Positions 34,031-45,815 are shown, numbered from the stretch's first letter. The stretch: DNA of 64,000 nt from Gonocerus acuteangulatus (GCA_946811695.1 OX328124.1:88382972-88446971); one strand, 5' to 3'. Translations and numbers: made by a program. Notes: a model not told the origin generated them from the sequence alone.

Positions 34031-34278
34031 TGTACCCCCCCCCCAAATGTATTAGATTGGATCATACATTTATACAATTTTTATGTGAACTTGCTTTCAA
34101 CAGTGAGTAGCTCATCATCTTTTCTGGTAATAGAGTGTTATTCCTAAGGGCGCATCTTTTAGAATGTTTTTCGATGAAATTTGGCACAAAAATGCTTTGT
34201 CTAAAACGAAAGGCCAAGTTAATTAACCAGCAGAACTCACCCACTGGAAAGGTTTTTCCATGAAGTTTGACTTATGGA
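34031..34278 (-). repeat. Second HelA-type fragment abutting the jockey LINE
   Basis: The minus-strand-like block ATGAAATTTGGCACAAAAATG, then AACGAAAGGCCAAGTTAATTAACC, is a diverged version of the HelA block that includes CGAACTTGAC. It ends directly at the truncated LINE (34279), so its insertion or a deletion here may have removed the LINE 3' half. Confidence 0.45.
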
Positions 34279-35579
34279 TTAAGGTGGTTCCGAAAGAGGA
34301 AGAGGTTCATCAAGAGAGTTCAGGATTTCAGTAGTGAATGTGGGATTAGTTTCAAGATTTGGAGTGAATACGGATTGGAGATGGTCGGCAAATAATGTTG
34401 CTTTTTCTTCGTCACTTCGTGCCCAGGAACCATTCTCTTGGCGTAAAGGAGATGAGGTCGGTTGGAATTTTAAGATGTGCTTTGTTGTTTGCCATAGGGA
34501 GTTGTCACTGGAGGAGAGGGAGGAAAGGTAAGGATCGTAATTGTCAGTTCGAAATTTTTTAAGTTCGCCTTTTAGCCGTCTCGTCAGGTTGTTGAATAAG
34601 GTTTTATCGAAAGGGTATCGGGATCTCTGCCATTGGGCTCGTGCTCTGCGTTTTGCTGACAAGAGTTCAAGGATTTGAGGAGGGAGTTTTGAATGTTGAG
34701 GAGAGGGCATTGGTTTACGTTGCTTGCTTGCGACTTCCATGCTGAATTGTATGGCCTGCGTAACTATTTCTGCAGCTTTATCTACGTCCTGTTGTGTTTT
34801 CAGTGCTGCTTTCAGATCAATAAAACAGTCAACTGTTGATTGTAACAATGGCCAGTCCACAGGTCCAGGGGTAAGAGTAGGTTTAGGAGGAAGGGGGATC
34901 GGAGAGGAACTAAGGCTAAGAAGGAGAGGAGATCAGAGGAAAGGTCATCAAGAGTCTTCACCGAAGAGTAAATGCCTCCTAGGCCATAAGAGACGAAGAA
35001 GTCAACAATATCGGGGATTCTGTTTTGGTCGGAAGGCCAGTAGGTAGGATTAGGTTGGGAAAGAAAAAGGTAGTTTTCGGAGTTAATGACATCGTTTAGC
35101 ACGCGACCTCTGGAGTTGGTAGTTCTGCTTCCCCATTGAATATGCTTCGCATTGTAGTCTCCCCCTGCGACGAAGTGAGGGCCTAAGGAACGGAAAATGG
35201 TGAGGAAATCTGGATGATAAATTGTTTTATTAGGAGGGCAATAGACGGAAGCAAAGATAATGGGATGAGGGTGCATTTTGACTGATACGTATGTAAGTTG
35301 GTATGATTCACTTGAGAGGGTCAGGTGAAGGTGGTGGGATAACGAGGATTTTATTAGAATAGCTGTTCCACCGTGTCCTGTCATGTCTGGGTGATCTGTC
35401 CTATAGGTCCTGTATCCTGGTGTGGTATATGTGTGTTGTGGACATAGGTGTGTTTCTGTTAATAGTACTATGTCAATATGTTTGTCAGTTAGTAGAAGTT
35501 CTATTTCATGTTTTCGGGATAGTAAGCCATTAGAATTCCAGAGGAGGATGGAGAGGGTTTGACAGGTTGAAGAAATCAT
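34279..35579 (-). pseudogene. Jockey ORF2: endonuclease and linker only, frameshifted
   Basis: ATG at 35579 opens MISSTCQTLSILLWNSNGLL, then ETHL (metal-binding Glu), YRTYRTDH, GGTAILI, VAGGDYNAKHIQWGSR (the Asp/Asn pair) and PDIVDFF, the order of AP-endonuclease motifs. The last catalytic motif, normally SDH, reads SDL (His to Leu). A frameshift near 34890-34915 moves the reading to a second frame (PKPTLTPGPVDWPLLQ and onward to LPLSEPP at 34279). That is the linker before the reverse transcriptase, which is absent. It encodes no active enzyme. Confidence 0.85.
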
Positions 35580-35628
35580 TTTAGGAGTTTAGGAAGGCAT
35601 TGTTGCATAAAGGTAGTCAGTAGGGAAA

Positions 35629-36960
35629 TTAAAGGTGTAATAAGGGATTCGAGTCTATGGAAGAAGGATTGGGATCAAAGGGTTGGGCGTGTTGGAGAGG
35701 TTCAGGATCATTGGTAGGCAGACCTTGTCTGGAAGGAAGAGGTCTCTGTGGAAGAGGTTGAGGAATAGCTTGAGTTTCTTGGGCAGTTGGAGGGTTTTGG
35801 GTTACATTGGGACTTACATGAGATGTGGAGGCTTCCTGTTGTCTGGTGGCTGAGGAGTATGTGAGTCCTGGGTTGATAGCCTTGTATTCCTTCCGTGCGA
35901 TGTTCTGTGCTGCTTGGGGTTGATGGGAAGATTTCTCTTGTAGTGCAGCAGTTGGTTGTCTGAGGCGGAGGTTGCGAAAGCTTTGGATGGATTTATATAT
36001 TTTACACCCACGGTAGGTGGCGGGATGCTCTTCCTGGCAGTTTGCACACTTGGCTTTTGCATCGTTTGGCAGGGTACAATTTTGGGACATCTGTTCATCT
36101 CCGCACTTAACACACTTTGGTGCATGATAGCAATAGTTGTGAGTATGTCCATATTCTAAGCATTTGAAGCACTGTGGGATCTCATTTCAGCGTTGTCGTG
36201 GCTCCTCAACTTTTATTTGAGTATAAAGGATAAACCTTTCTTTAAATATCTCTCTGCTCTTTTCTTCTTTAGCTAAATCAACGAAAAACAGTGGAAATGG
36301 AGTTTTGGTGGCAGGGTGTTTTACATTGTGAACTTGTTTCACGTTGTAACCTTTGTCTTTTAGTTCATCGATGATGTCATCAGCAGGTGTTGAAGGGTGT
36401 AGATTCCGTATAACTACTCTGAATGTTTTATCTTCCTTCAGTTGATAGCAATGAAAATCTGCTTCAATTTTATTGAGATATTGAATGATTTCCCTATAAG
36501 CATTGCTATCTGTGGGATATATAGCTGTATCGTTGAATCTCGTTTTGCAGGAAAATTTATTAGCATCGATTATTTTCAATTTATTGCAAAATGCTTTGAA
36601 ATCCGTAATATTTCGAACGAATATAGGCGGTGGCTTATCATGTGGTGGATTCGTATACTGATTTAATTTTTCTTGTAGTTTATTGTCCCCATTGCTTGAT
36701 TGTTTTGTCTGTGAGGTAGATTCACTTTTGTTGAAAGTATTTTTGTTTTCTTGGCTGAGGTTTGTGAGAAGTGATTTTTTCCCTCTTGGTCTGAGAAAAT
36801 ATTTGTCTTCCTCAATTTTGGACGATCTGTTTGGGGGAGACTTGGTCTTCGTTAGTTTTCTTTTTCGTTTACTTCTCCCATCATCTCCGTGTTCTAGATT
36901 AGACTCAGATTCGTCTTGTGTTGTGAGTTCCAGGCTAGTCGCGAGAGAGGACTCTTCCAT
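35629..36960 (-). pseudogene. Jockey ORF1 (gag-like) with one nonsense codon
   Basis: The frame from ATG at 36960 encodes a charged N-terminus (SKRKRKLTKTKS) and then a domain resembling PRE_C2HC (FRVVIRNLHPSTPADDII to KTPFPLFFVDL). A single TGA at 36184-36186 interrupts it. The same frame resumes at once as EIPQCFKCLEYGHTHNYC, CVKCGDEQMSQNC and CANCQEEHPATYRGC, three zinc-knuckle-like motifs, and ends at 35629. With the stop read through it would span 443 codons, normal for jockey gag. The product would bind element RNA. One stop and otherwise intact text suggest fairly recent inactivation. Confidence 0.85.
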
Positions 36961-37190
36961 AGCAGGGTTTTCAGTAAGTTTTCATTTAACATTTTTTGGT
37001 CCATATTTTAATCCATAAAAAAAAAGAACAAAAATATATAGAATGTAATTGTTATCAGAGCTGACCTGGTGAAGGAGCTGAAAAGGTAATACTCGTAGAT
37101 TTAAAAGGCAATCAACAGCTGAGTGAGGCAGGAAGTAGGAGGTATGGCCGGCCCCCCACTTCTAGGCGACGATAGAGGAAGCCCACTACA

Positions 37191-39900
37191 CTAATTCTAC
37201 CACTTTTTGTGATTGAATTCCTAGTAGAACCAAGTAAATGTTTATTACAAAATAGAGCACTAAATAGAGATGTGTCACCGTCAACGGCTAATGGCCGACT
37301 CCTAATCCAAATTTAGATAAATAATATGTTTTATAACCTGTTCAATCGACAGCCCAACTTTGATGCAAATTAAATCAAAATTTGTCAAAAAGTATCGTAT
37401 CTTTGCATCAGACTAAATCATTATAAACTGCGGTTCCCCCTGAGATAAAGAAAATATGGGCAAAAATTCATTTTAACCACTGGTTTATTAAACAACGACG
37501 GCGAATGTAAACTTTAGAAAATTCCGACTCGCAGGAACTATGGGAAATTGAGAGCTTAAAAGGCAGAGACCAAATTGCAAGGAGTAAAAACATCTAAACG
37601 AACACTTCCAGTGACATGACAAACCAATTCCAACCAGGCTTCGTATTGGACTCACTCCACTTACCCATTTATGCTTACTAGATAGAAAGGTAAAACTAAC
37701 TTGTAGATTTTACAACGAAACATTGATTGATAAATATGTTTAAACTGTAGACAAGTCAATCACATCTATATTTCCTGAGATCTACACGACTTACTGTCAG
37801 AAGGTATACTACAAAGTGTAAATATGATATTCAGTTTTACCACCTCTTTTACCACTCTATTTGAAATTCCTACATGCAATTATATTAAGTTTAGTTTTAA
37901 TATTTTTGCATTTATGTAAGTCAGTTTCCAGCCTATATATTGTTTTATAATTATTATTCAATGAGTTTAAAAGATTATTTCGCCATTGTTGCGTAGCTCA
38001 TTAAAAAAAATAAATCATGAGTTTAATAAGAGCAACAATAAAAAAAAAAAAAATATCCATTATCTTGATACTTAAAAATATTCTGCTGTACACCTTGAAC
38101 GAAATATCCCACATAAAATGAAGTTATGTAAAGGAGCACCGAACATTATCATTCTCTAGAAGGAGCCTTATTTCATATGGAAATTGTATTCCACATAAAA
38201 CATTCAAAGTCCTTTCCGTTATTGATAGCTTGTCACTTTTATATTAGCCTCATTCAACTCAAATAAGAATACTTTTACATGGATCAAAGGACATACGGGA
38301 CTATTAGGGAACTAGACAGTTAACTTGTTAACAGAATCAGCTTCAAAAAGCATGGGTTTGCTTATATCTTACAATAAACTTACAACAAAGACTATAGAGA
38401 CACTAAAAAACTAATCAATGCAAGAGTAAGACTAATGATGGACAAACAAACCTTAAGGAAGACTCTCACAAAAATACATGCCCACTATATGTGACACCAA
38501 AATTTTCAGCTACCAGAACAGGGTAGCTATCCACGAAAAATTATTTTCATATATTCAAACAATTAGTAATAATATATGACCTTCTACTGAAGGACTGTAA
38601 ATTACTAGATAGACCTAGGACAAAACCCATTGGAGAAACGGGAGAACATTACAGATAAACCCGAATTACTATTTAAAAAAAATAGAAAATGTTCTGTTAT
38701 ATCATGTACATATGCATATTAGTTTTCTTGTTTTATTTTTTGCTGTTGTATGTATATTAATTCTTAAATTAAAAATAATAAAAAAAATGTTCTTTGTATT
38801 TAAACTAATACGTGCTGAATACTGATAAGTAGAGGACACGTAGTTTAAAATTAACTCCCACGTTGCGTAAAATAAGAAACTAAAAAAATGATGTTTTTAT
38901 TTCCTGAATTGAAGAACATAAGTTTCCTTGATGACTCAACCGGAAAAAATAAATTACTCTCGTTCTCTAAACCCGGGTGTAGGAACAGACATTTCAGGCA
39001 AGTCTACCGGGTTCCACCTCTTACATGGATAATATATTTTATAATATCACATATTATTTCAATTCTTTTAAATGTGAAAATTTAATATTTTGGCTTTGCA
39101 TAAAATAAAAGTTTCTTGTGTTTTGTTTTATTTAAAATCTGTACTTATTATACAAAAATAAAACAAAAAAACTAAGAACAAGAAGACGATTTATCGCCAA
39201 TGTATGAATCTATTCGCTTTATCCTTTTAAATTAATTCCAAATTTTATCCTGAATAATGTAAACTTAAAAAAATTGAAAATCATTGTACAACGAATAAAT
39301 CACATTTTTTTCTGGAAACATTTATTTTTCGGACTTACAAACTATTTTAAAACGCAGAAGATTGGTTTAACCGCAGAAAGCAATGACAACTATTTGCTCA
39401 TAATCCACTAAGTGTTTGGTGTCAGCAGTTTTTTTTTTATGTATATTTTCCAATATTTTATAGTGATCCAAAATTCCGAAATTATTATGAAGAAAGGTCA
39501 TGAATTCTTCCCAAAATCTGTAGTTGTTTTTTAGCGTAATGTCAACTAGCCATTGCTTCCAAATATAATCCCTCGTATTTCCCATATTTACTTCCTTCTG
39601 TATTTTTATTAGGAACTGGATGAATTTTATTAGTGTTACACAATTCATAAGTGCTTTATCAATGAAAAGGTTTTAAATTTTCCATATACAAGTAGAAAGG
39701 GGATGGAGTAGGAGGCCGGTAAGCGATAGAAAGTGCGAGGGTGGTTGTAACACGATTTCGGAGGGTCGGCTCTTAATATATAGCGAGGGGAGGGGGGTTC
39801 ATTGAAAATGCTGCAGGAGTATTCCTCGTTCTGTATTATAATCTGGCCATTTGCATGATTAGCTCTAGAGTCTTTTTCTTCATCCCTACGCCATTCTTCA
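37191..39900. other. No gene recognised
   Basis: AT-rich. Only the HelA relic at 37515 matches anything. The 93-codon minus frame at 39367-39648 (KQWLVDITLKNNYRFWEEF) is not recognised, and its regularity does not stand out. Confidence 0.45.
37515..37545 (+). repeat. HelA 5'-end relic
   Basis: AAAATTCCGACTCGCAGGAACT matches the HelA 5' terminus, but the subterminal TTAGCGCGGTTCC is not present after it. Confidence 0.4.
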
Positions 39901-39954
39901 TTTTTGTTAAAAAAAAAAAAAAATGCATTTTATTTTACAAACACAAAAAAAAAG

Positions 39955-39989
<35 letters not shown>

Positions 39990-40395
39990 TGGAAAATATA
40001 TCTCTAGAAAGGCGTTGAAAACAAATATTTCTTATGATAAAGAAAGAATAACTCTGGAAGAAAAATTATTTCAGCTAATAGCAAAAACAATAAAAACTTT
40101 TACTTCAAATGCTAGAAATAAAAAAAATGATAACCAAAACCTAAGCAACAGTGACTTATTTAAAAAATAAATAAATAAAATATTCAATATCTTGAAAGTA
40201 TAAGTTGAAGGTATTTAAAGATAAACAGGCGTTTGAAAACTAAATTTCAAAAATTCTATTCCGCCAATCGTGTCATTGAAATAAAATACTGCATATGTAA
40301 TTTAGTGTCAAAGAAGGCTTTGAGTAGTCAGGAATATATTTTGTCACAAATGCTTTACTCATTTTCACGTCAAGGATATTATCTCACAATTGTGA
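39901..40395. other. A-rich tracts, no gene
   Basis: A runs at 39909-39922 and 39956-39983 are followed by a Lys/Asn-rich frame that simply reflects composition. Confidence 0.5.
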
Positions 40396-40533
40396 CTTTT
40401 AGCGCGGTTACTCCCTATCTCCATAGGGAGAACCCGCTTATGAGGTTGACCTCATGACGCAATCCGGAAGTGCCGACTAGAAACTTTCACGTTTCAGACC
40501 CTATAGATCACGAAAATATAGGTGGCCCAAATT

Positions 40534-40575
<42 letters not shown>

Positions 40576-40933
40576 TATATTTATATATATATATATATAT
40601 ATGTATATATTTATATATATGCTTGTCTGTTCGCACTCTAGCAAGCTCAAAAATGGTCCGATTTTAACGCAATTTGGTACAAAAATCTGTCGTCTAATTT
40701 GAAACGTCAAGTTCGTTAACCAGCAGAATCCGCCCGCTAGAAGATAGTGTTTGGGGCAAAATTCGCGCAAAAAAAAATCTTAACGCTTACGTTTTTGTGT
40801 TTATATGCTTCCAGGTACATGTTTTATAGGTTTCTTAACATAAGAAAACGAACGAAACCATTTATAAGGCGATATCTTTAACCGTTCCTGGCAAAAGTGG
40901 AATCAATGTTTTTTTTTTGTTTTTTTTCTTGTT

Positions 40934-41235
40934 TTAAGGCATGTCAGCCACACGGGCGATTTATGCATTGATTGGGGTGACAGATAGCACCACCACAACC
41001 GACAGGACCCGTCCAGGCGAGGGCACGCCCACCGATATCGCAGGCCCCCCACCAGATGAGGGTTTAGATATTACATGACATGAGCTTGTGACCGAAGGTC
41101 TGTTCGGTGGGACCAGGCCAACCAGGCCCACCAAGCTCATGGACCCTTTGGTCCTGAGGGCCCACGACACCAGAAGACCCACCCCCACCCGACCGGCACC
41201 ATGCCGGAGCAGGGTCACCCCCACCACCCCAATCA
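40934..41235 (+). mobile_element. SINE-C body, head missing
   Basis: AAGGCATGTCAGCCACACGGG to about 41070 matches, in reverse complement, the body of the SINE-C copy at 8190-8330 (GGCGAGGGCACGCCC is shared). The tRNA-like head is absent. The 41070-41232 part is GC-rich, and its end (TCACCCCCACCACCCCAATCA) mirrors GATTGGGGTGA at 40973. Confidence 0.55.
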
Positions 41236-41420
41236 ATAATAGTTAATGTTTAAATAAGGCTGATTCAATATTTCAGTTGTTATTTAATTCACATGTTACA
41301 GCAAATTTATTTCTAAAATGACATCATAAAATTTACTTTTAGATTTTTCTTTTAATAATATTTTAACTAGTTAAATTTTTGAAATTAATTGGGTATTTTT
41401 TAGAAAAAGTAATAATTGAG

Positions 41421-42040
41421 AACTGGCGAATAAGGCGGAAGGTCAATAAAATATCGTCACACACTTTTACACTTTTATTTATCTTCCCTACATGTTTCGC
41501 ACCCTTTTTGTTGCCTCTTCAGGGGAACACACTTAAACATTAAATTCAGCCTCAACCTGAGGAATCGAACCTTCCACTAGCAGGGCCTCGTCTAGACTGG
41601 TCATTGACTGGAAAAATCCAATATGGTGTCAAATAGTCAGCTGATCGATAATCGATCTGTCATAAATTTAAAATTGATTTTAATTTCCAGATGAAATATA
41701 GTCCTATAATACCATTTTCTTATTTTTTATCAAATAAATTAATGAAAATATTATTAAGATGGTGTATTTCCGTTTTTTTATTTATCACTTTTTTCCTGTT
41801 TTTAATGATGTGTATGTTTTCTTTAATCTTTCTTTTCATTCTATTTCTTTCTTTCCCTAATATTCTGATGTTTTCAAAATCAAATTCGTGACCATATTTT
41901 ATAGCAGCAGGTTGAGGCTGAATTTTAAGTGTGTTCCCCTGAAGAGGCACCAAAAAGGGTGCGAAACATGTAGGGAAGATAAATAAAAGTGTAAAAGTGT
42001 GTGACGATATTTTATTGACCTTCCGCCTTATTCGTCAGTT
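41421..42040 (-). mobile_element. Penelope-like element: inverted LTRs around an endonuclease remnant
   Basis: Inverted arms of about 130-140 bp lie at 41421-41560 and 41909-42040, containing the shared segment GACCTTCCGCCTTATTCG. Each arm contains, on its own strand, CCTGAAGAGGCA...GGGTGCGAAACATGTAGGG. This resembles the CTGANGA...GAAAC core of the hammerhead-ribozyme-like motif reported in Penelope LTRs. Between the arms lies a remnant of the C-terminal endonuclease. Penelope elements often carry a second LTR copy in inverted orientation, which fits. Confidence 0.65.
41720..41908 (-). pseudogene. Penelope-like GIY-YIG endonuclease C-terminal remnant
   Basis: The minus-strand frame reads AAIKYGHEFDFENIRILGKE, RNRMKRKIKENIHIIKNRKK and NKKTEIHHLNNIF, stopping at 41720. 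The pattern H-x-FDFENxxIL-xKE-xxxxKRxxxExxHI-xxxxxxxNKK resembles the C-terminal tail of the URI-type endonuclease of Penelope retroelements. The catalytic GIY-YIG part is missing, because the frame enters the inverted LTR upstream. It is a 5'-truncated relic. Confidence 0.6.
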
Positions 42041-43089
42041 ATATATATTTGAGCTAAGGGTCATTTAATGAATAATTAGTAATAATTTAGGAATCAATGT
42101 TTTTGTAAGTCATTATATTTTTGTGAGTACTTAGAATCGCGGGATTCAATTGAAATATTTTCTACAACTTGGAAATTAATCCAAACTATGATGTTTAAAT
42201 TTTGGTTATATTTGGAGTTAAGGAAGTATGCGAAAAAAAATATTTTATTAATAGACATGAAAAGTTTTCGGATCTTCATACATTTTTCGTAAATATCTCG
42301 ATAACGGTTGGTAAATTGTGCTAAGTGGAAGGTGACCGTACGAATGCTTACTAAATTCTCTACAAAAAAGGTTCTGAAGCAATATTGGATGGGGCAACGT
42401 CAATCAGAGATATAAGCGCTTAAAACTTAAAAAAATGTTTGTTTTGTTGTTTTGAAAGGGGTTTTCTCTTTGTTCATCTCACTTTTTAATTGTTTTAAAT
42501 TGCATTTATCAGCAAAATTAGTATAATAGTAAAATAAGCTAAGAAACGGTAAAAGGTATTGGTAATAATAAGTTTGGAGAGGCTGTGATAAACAAGATGG
42601 CTATGGCTAATCATGATGACGTAGTTTGTTTTGAATTCTGCTGTCTATTTAACCTTCCTCATAGCCTCCAACTGAAGGTATCGTTGTTTCTTATTTTATA
42701 GAAAGATTTAACCCACGAAAGAATGGAATTTTATTCGCCATGAAGCACATATTTACAGTTGATTATAACAGTAAGACGAATTTGCTAGTAAAACAAGATT
42801 CTTAAAATGACAACGAATTTTTGGTTGTTTTTGGTTGTACTTCTCAGCAGTAGTCAAAGAGTAAGTACGTTTTCATTACATAATTGTATTGACTTATACA
42901 GATTAAGAATTATCCACTTCTGTGTAAGTTGGCTACTGTCAGTTTCCTGTGATTTGTGATGCTAATTTATTCCATTTCTTCGAGATGTACGTATCCGCGC
43001 TAAGATGACGCAGTTCCTGCGAGTCGGACTTTTATAATTACAGAAAATGGTCAAATGAAATGTTAACCATTTATCTCCCGCCTCATTCA

Positions 43090-43340
43090 TACAATTTTTT
43101 CTGTGAATTTATTTTTATTCACAGAAAAATTTGCGAATAAAATTTTATTTGTATTTTTATATTTAATATATGTGAATAAAAATAAATTCGTATTCACACT
43201 TATGAATACGAATTTATTTATATTCGTATTCACAAATATATGAAGTACGAATTTATTTATCTTCGTATTCACAAATATATGAAGTACGAATAAATTCGTA
43301 TTTTTATTTATAAATAAAATTTTGCCCAACTCTGCGTATA
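43090..43340. mobile_element. Related hAT-like MITE with internal repeats
   Basis: The right end AAAATTTTGCCCAACTCTG resembles the hAT MITE terminus at 6720-6739. The interior repeats TTCGTATTCACAAATATATG and ACGAATTTATTTAT about every 45 bp. The left end is not clear. Confidence 0.5.
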
Positions 43341-43455
43341 GTCAGGCACGGCACACGGCGACACAACCTTACTCCGAACATGTGTCGGACCTGGCAGTCA
43401 AGGTGTTAAACAGTTTTTAATGAGTATCAAACGGAAGAGTGGATGTTTTCCTTTT

Positions 43456-43617
43456 TAGCGCGGTTCCTCCTCCCCCATAGGGAGGAACCCCGCTTATGAG
43501 GTTGATACAATGAAACAATCCGGAAGTGCCGACAAGAAAATTTCGCGTTTCAGAACCCCTAGAGACCGAAAATAACGGTGGTTCAAATTTGTATATATAT
43601 ATATATATATATGTATA

Positions 43618-43680
<63 letters not shown>

Positions 43681-44160
43681 CTGTTCGCTCATTTTTGTCT
43701 TTGATTTTGGTACTTAGAATCATGGGCTTCAGTTGAAACATTTTCTCCATGTTTGAATTTTATCAAAACTAATATGTTGAAAATTTGGTTACGTTTGGAG
43801 TAAAGGAAGGATTAAAATAAAATATTTCATTTTTAGACATGAAAAGTTTTGGGAACTTCGTATATTTTCATTAATATCACGAAAACGGTTTGGAATCTTG
43901 GCAAGCAAAAGATTACCATTCGAAAGGTTACTAAATTTTCTACAAAAAATGTTTTGAAGACATTTGCGATGGGATGGTCATATTTGGAGAAATAAGTGCT
44001 TAAAACATAGGTAATTTCGTTCATTTGAACGAATCTTTTTGTGTGTTTACTACAGTTTTTTTTTCACTGCTCGTTATTTTTGTGATTTCTTATAGTAGTC
44101 AAATGTATTAGTCAATAAAACAGGATACGTATATATAGAAACAATATTTTGTTTCAACGG
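43456..44160 (-). mobile_element. HelA 3' half
   Basis: It starts TTTTTAGCGCGGTTCCTCC with the hairpin GGAGGAACCCCGC, then AACAATCCGGAAGTGCCGAC, a TA tract (43591-43676), and the block ending near AAAACAGGATACG. The order is the reverse of 52860-53982. The 5' half is not contiguous here; a related 5' half lies at 44666-45526. Confidence 0.65.
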
Positions 44161-44665
44161 TATCTTGGAATTCGAAGATGCCCTATGAATATCTAGATGA
44201 CTGTACTGGTGTTGATTTCGTTCTTTAGAATTGTTTTTGGTATTCCCTATTTTCAGAAGTTTTTATCTATTTATTAATTTTTTTTTTAAATTCATTGAAC
44301 GAAATCATATGAATTCGAAGGTGAGGAGCTAGGAGGCTTAGGGTGAGGGGCGTTTTCCCTGTCCCCAGGTACCTTCGTCTCCCTGTGTACCCTCGTCATC
44401 TTCAAGTCCTTGTCTAGAGTCATAAAGATAAGCCTCCAAACAACTTTAGGAATGTAGGATTTCTAATTTTTGCCAGTATCAGAACAGCCGCTCTTTACAT
44501 ACCACAGTGGTACAGACGTACCGGTCTATACTAGTTGCACTCCACACGGTGGTAGTACTTGGTGTATGCCACAGCGGATCGCTCATTATAACCTTATTTT
44601 ATACGTATTAAATAGGTACCTAAAAAAAGTTTATTTGTGTATAAGTGTTGCGTTATTGGGATTAG
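44161..44665. other. No recognisable feature
   Basis: Intervening DNA between two HelA pieces. 44330-44420 is C-rich but unidentified. Confidence 0.45.
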
Positions 44666-45526
44666 AATAAAATATTTTATTAACAGACATGAAATACTTC
44701 GGAATCTTTGTATATTGTCCTTAATTTTTTTTTTCTTTTATGGTGTATCGAAATCTGAGTCATTAGCACCATTTTTTCCTTATGAGCTTATATAATACTT
44801 AGATTTAGCTAGCAACAATATTTTACACCGCAATTAAAGTGATTTGCTCTTCTTATAAACATAATATTTATATTATAATATAAACATAATACATTAATTT
44901 GTCTGACAAAAAAAAAGTCCGACCCGCAGGAACTGCTTCATCTTAGCGCGGTTCCGTTCTTATCTCAAGTGCGATTAGTGAAGGATTATAGCAGCTATCG
45001 GTAGGTATTAGCACCATTTTCCCCCCTTAATATCTTCAAAACAGTTAAGAAATCGTGGGAAGTACGATTTAACCATTCAAAAGCTTACTAAATTCTCTAA
45101 AAAAAAAGATTCTGAAGCAAATTTCGATGGGGCAATGTCAGTCGGAGAAGTAAGTGCTTAAAACTACGAAAGTGTTAGTTTTGTTATTTTAAACGGGTTT
45201 TTGTCACTGTTTACCTCACTTTTGTTTTTTAAGTTTATTTAACGGTGGAATGAGTATTTCATTAAAGCTGAGAAAATAAGAATCATATTGGTAATAGAGT
45301 TTTCCTAGAGTGAGCGTCGCGATGACGGGAGAGTCCCATCCGTTTAGAAAACTGTCAGTTTCCATATGTGGCTCTTTAAGCTTCCTTCTCTTTGAGATTT
45401 TATTTTATATTTTTAACGACAGATCAAAACCTACCGATAGCTGCTACTATTCCTTTACTAATCGCACTTCGGATAAGAACGGAACCGCGCTAAGATGATG
45501 CAGTTCCTGCGAGTCGGACTTTTTCA
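44666..45526 (-). mobile_element. HelA 5' half with inverted duplicate 5' ends
   Basis: The minus-strand 5' end AAAAAGTCCGACTCGCAGG lies at 45507-45526. A plus-strand copy of the same first ~100 bp lies at 44914-45010, so 44911-45526 is bounded by two inverted HelA 5' ends. The material between follows HelA order up to a TTTTT-rich gap at 44725. This could be a head-to-head duplication or a rearranged pair of copies. Confidence 0.6.
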
Positions 45527-45540
45527 TTTGGGAAACTGCA

Positions 45541-45815
45541 GTTATTGAGGAATAGAGGGAGAGAGAAAGTGTGTAAGGGGCTGGGAGAGGGGGAGGGAGA
45601 GGGAGAATGAGGGAGAGAGAGAGTTGGTAAGGGGCTGGGGGGAGAGGGAGAATGAGGGAGAGATAGAGTGGGTAAGGGCTGGGAGAGGGGGAGGGAGAGA
45701 GAGAGTGGGTAAGGGGCGGGGAGAGGGGGAGGGTGAGGGAGAATGAGGGAGAGAGAGAGAGTGGGTAAGGGGCTGGGAGAGAGGGAGGGAGAGGAAGAAT
45801 GAGGAAGATAGAGAA
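45541..45815. repeat. GA-rich minisatellite
   Basis: About five units of 50-70 bp carry GTAAGGGGCTGGGAGAGG and GGAGAATGAGGGAGAGA, on purine-only strand text. Open frames on the other strand (Pro/Ser/Leu repeats) are by-products. Confidence 0.85.

Larger units (their letters stand above)
34279..37190 (-). mobile_element. Jockey-type non-LTR retrotransposon, decayed and cut at the RT
   Basis: It is a minus-strand element with a gag-like ORF1 (36960-35629) and a 49-bp gap, then an ORF2 that starts with an apurinic endonuclease domain (35579 onward). The whole reverse transcriptase and 3' end are missing: homology ends abruptly at 34279 where another repeat begins. LINEs usually lose the 5' end, so loss of the 3' half points to a later deletion or replacement. 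The 5' UTR probably extends to about 37190 (GC-richer CCGGCCATACC region), but that border is a guess. Confidence 0.85.
40914..42089. mobile_element. Composite insertion (SINE-C plus Penelope-like remnant)
   Basis: This 1,176-bp block is flanked by the 15-bp duplication described for the host HelA copy, so it (or its outermost part) arrived in one event. It contains a SINE-C body (40934-41235), about 180 bp of plain AT-rich DNA, and a Penelope-type inverted-repeat unit (41421-42040). Confidence 0.65.
40396..43037 (-). mobile_element. HelA copy split by a 1.2-kb insertion
   Basis: On the minus strand the 5' end GTCCGACTCGCAGGAACTGC lies at 43010-43035. The 3' hairpin end CTAAAAG / GCGCGGTTACTCCC is replaced by a weaker form at 40396-40440, and a TA tract lies at 40538-40620. 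HelA sequence stops at 40913 and resumes at 42090. The junctions carry a 15-bp duplication, GGAATCAATGTTTTT, at 40899-40913 and 42090-42104. Confidence 0.7.

Noticed and set aside
41691..41891. 66-codon plus-strand hydrophobic protein
   Set aside because: It is the antisense of the Penelope endonuclease remnant.
44911..45526. A simple 616-bp TIR transposon
   Set aside because: The ends equal the HelA 5' terminus and the interior follows HelA order, so an inverted HelA arrangement is more likely.
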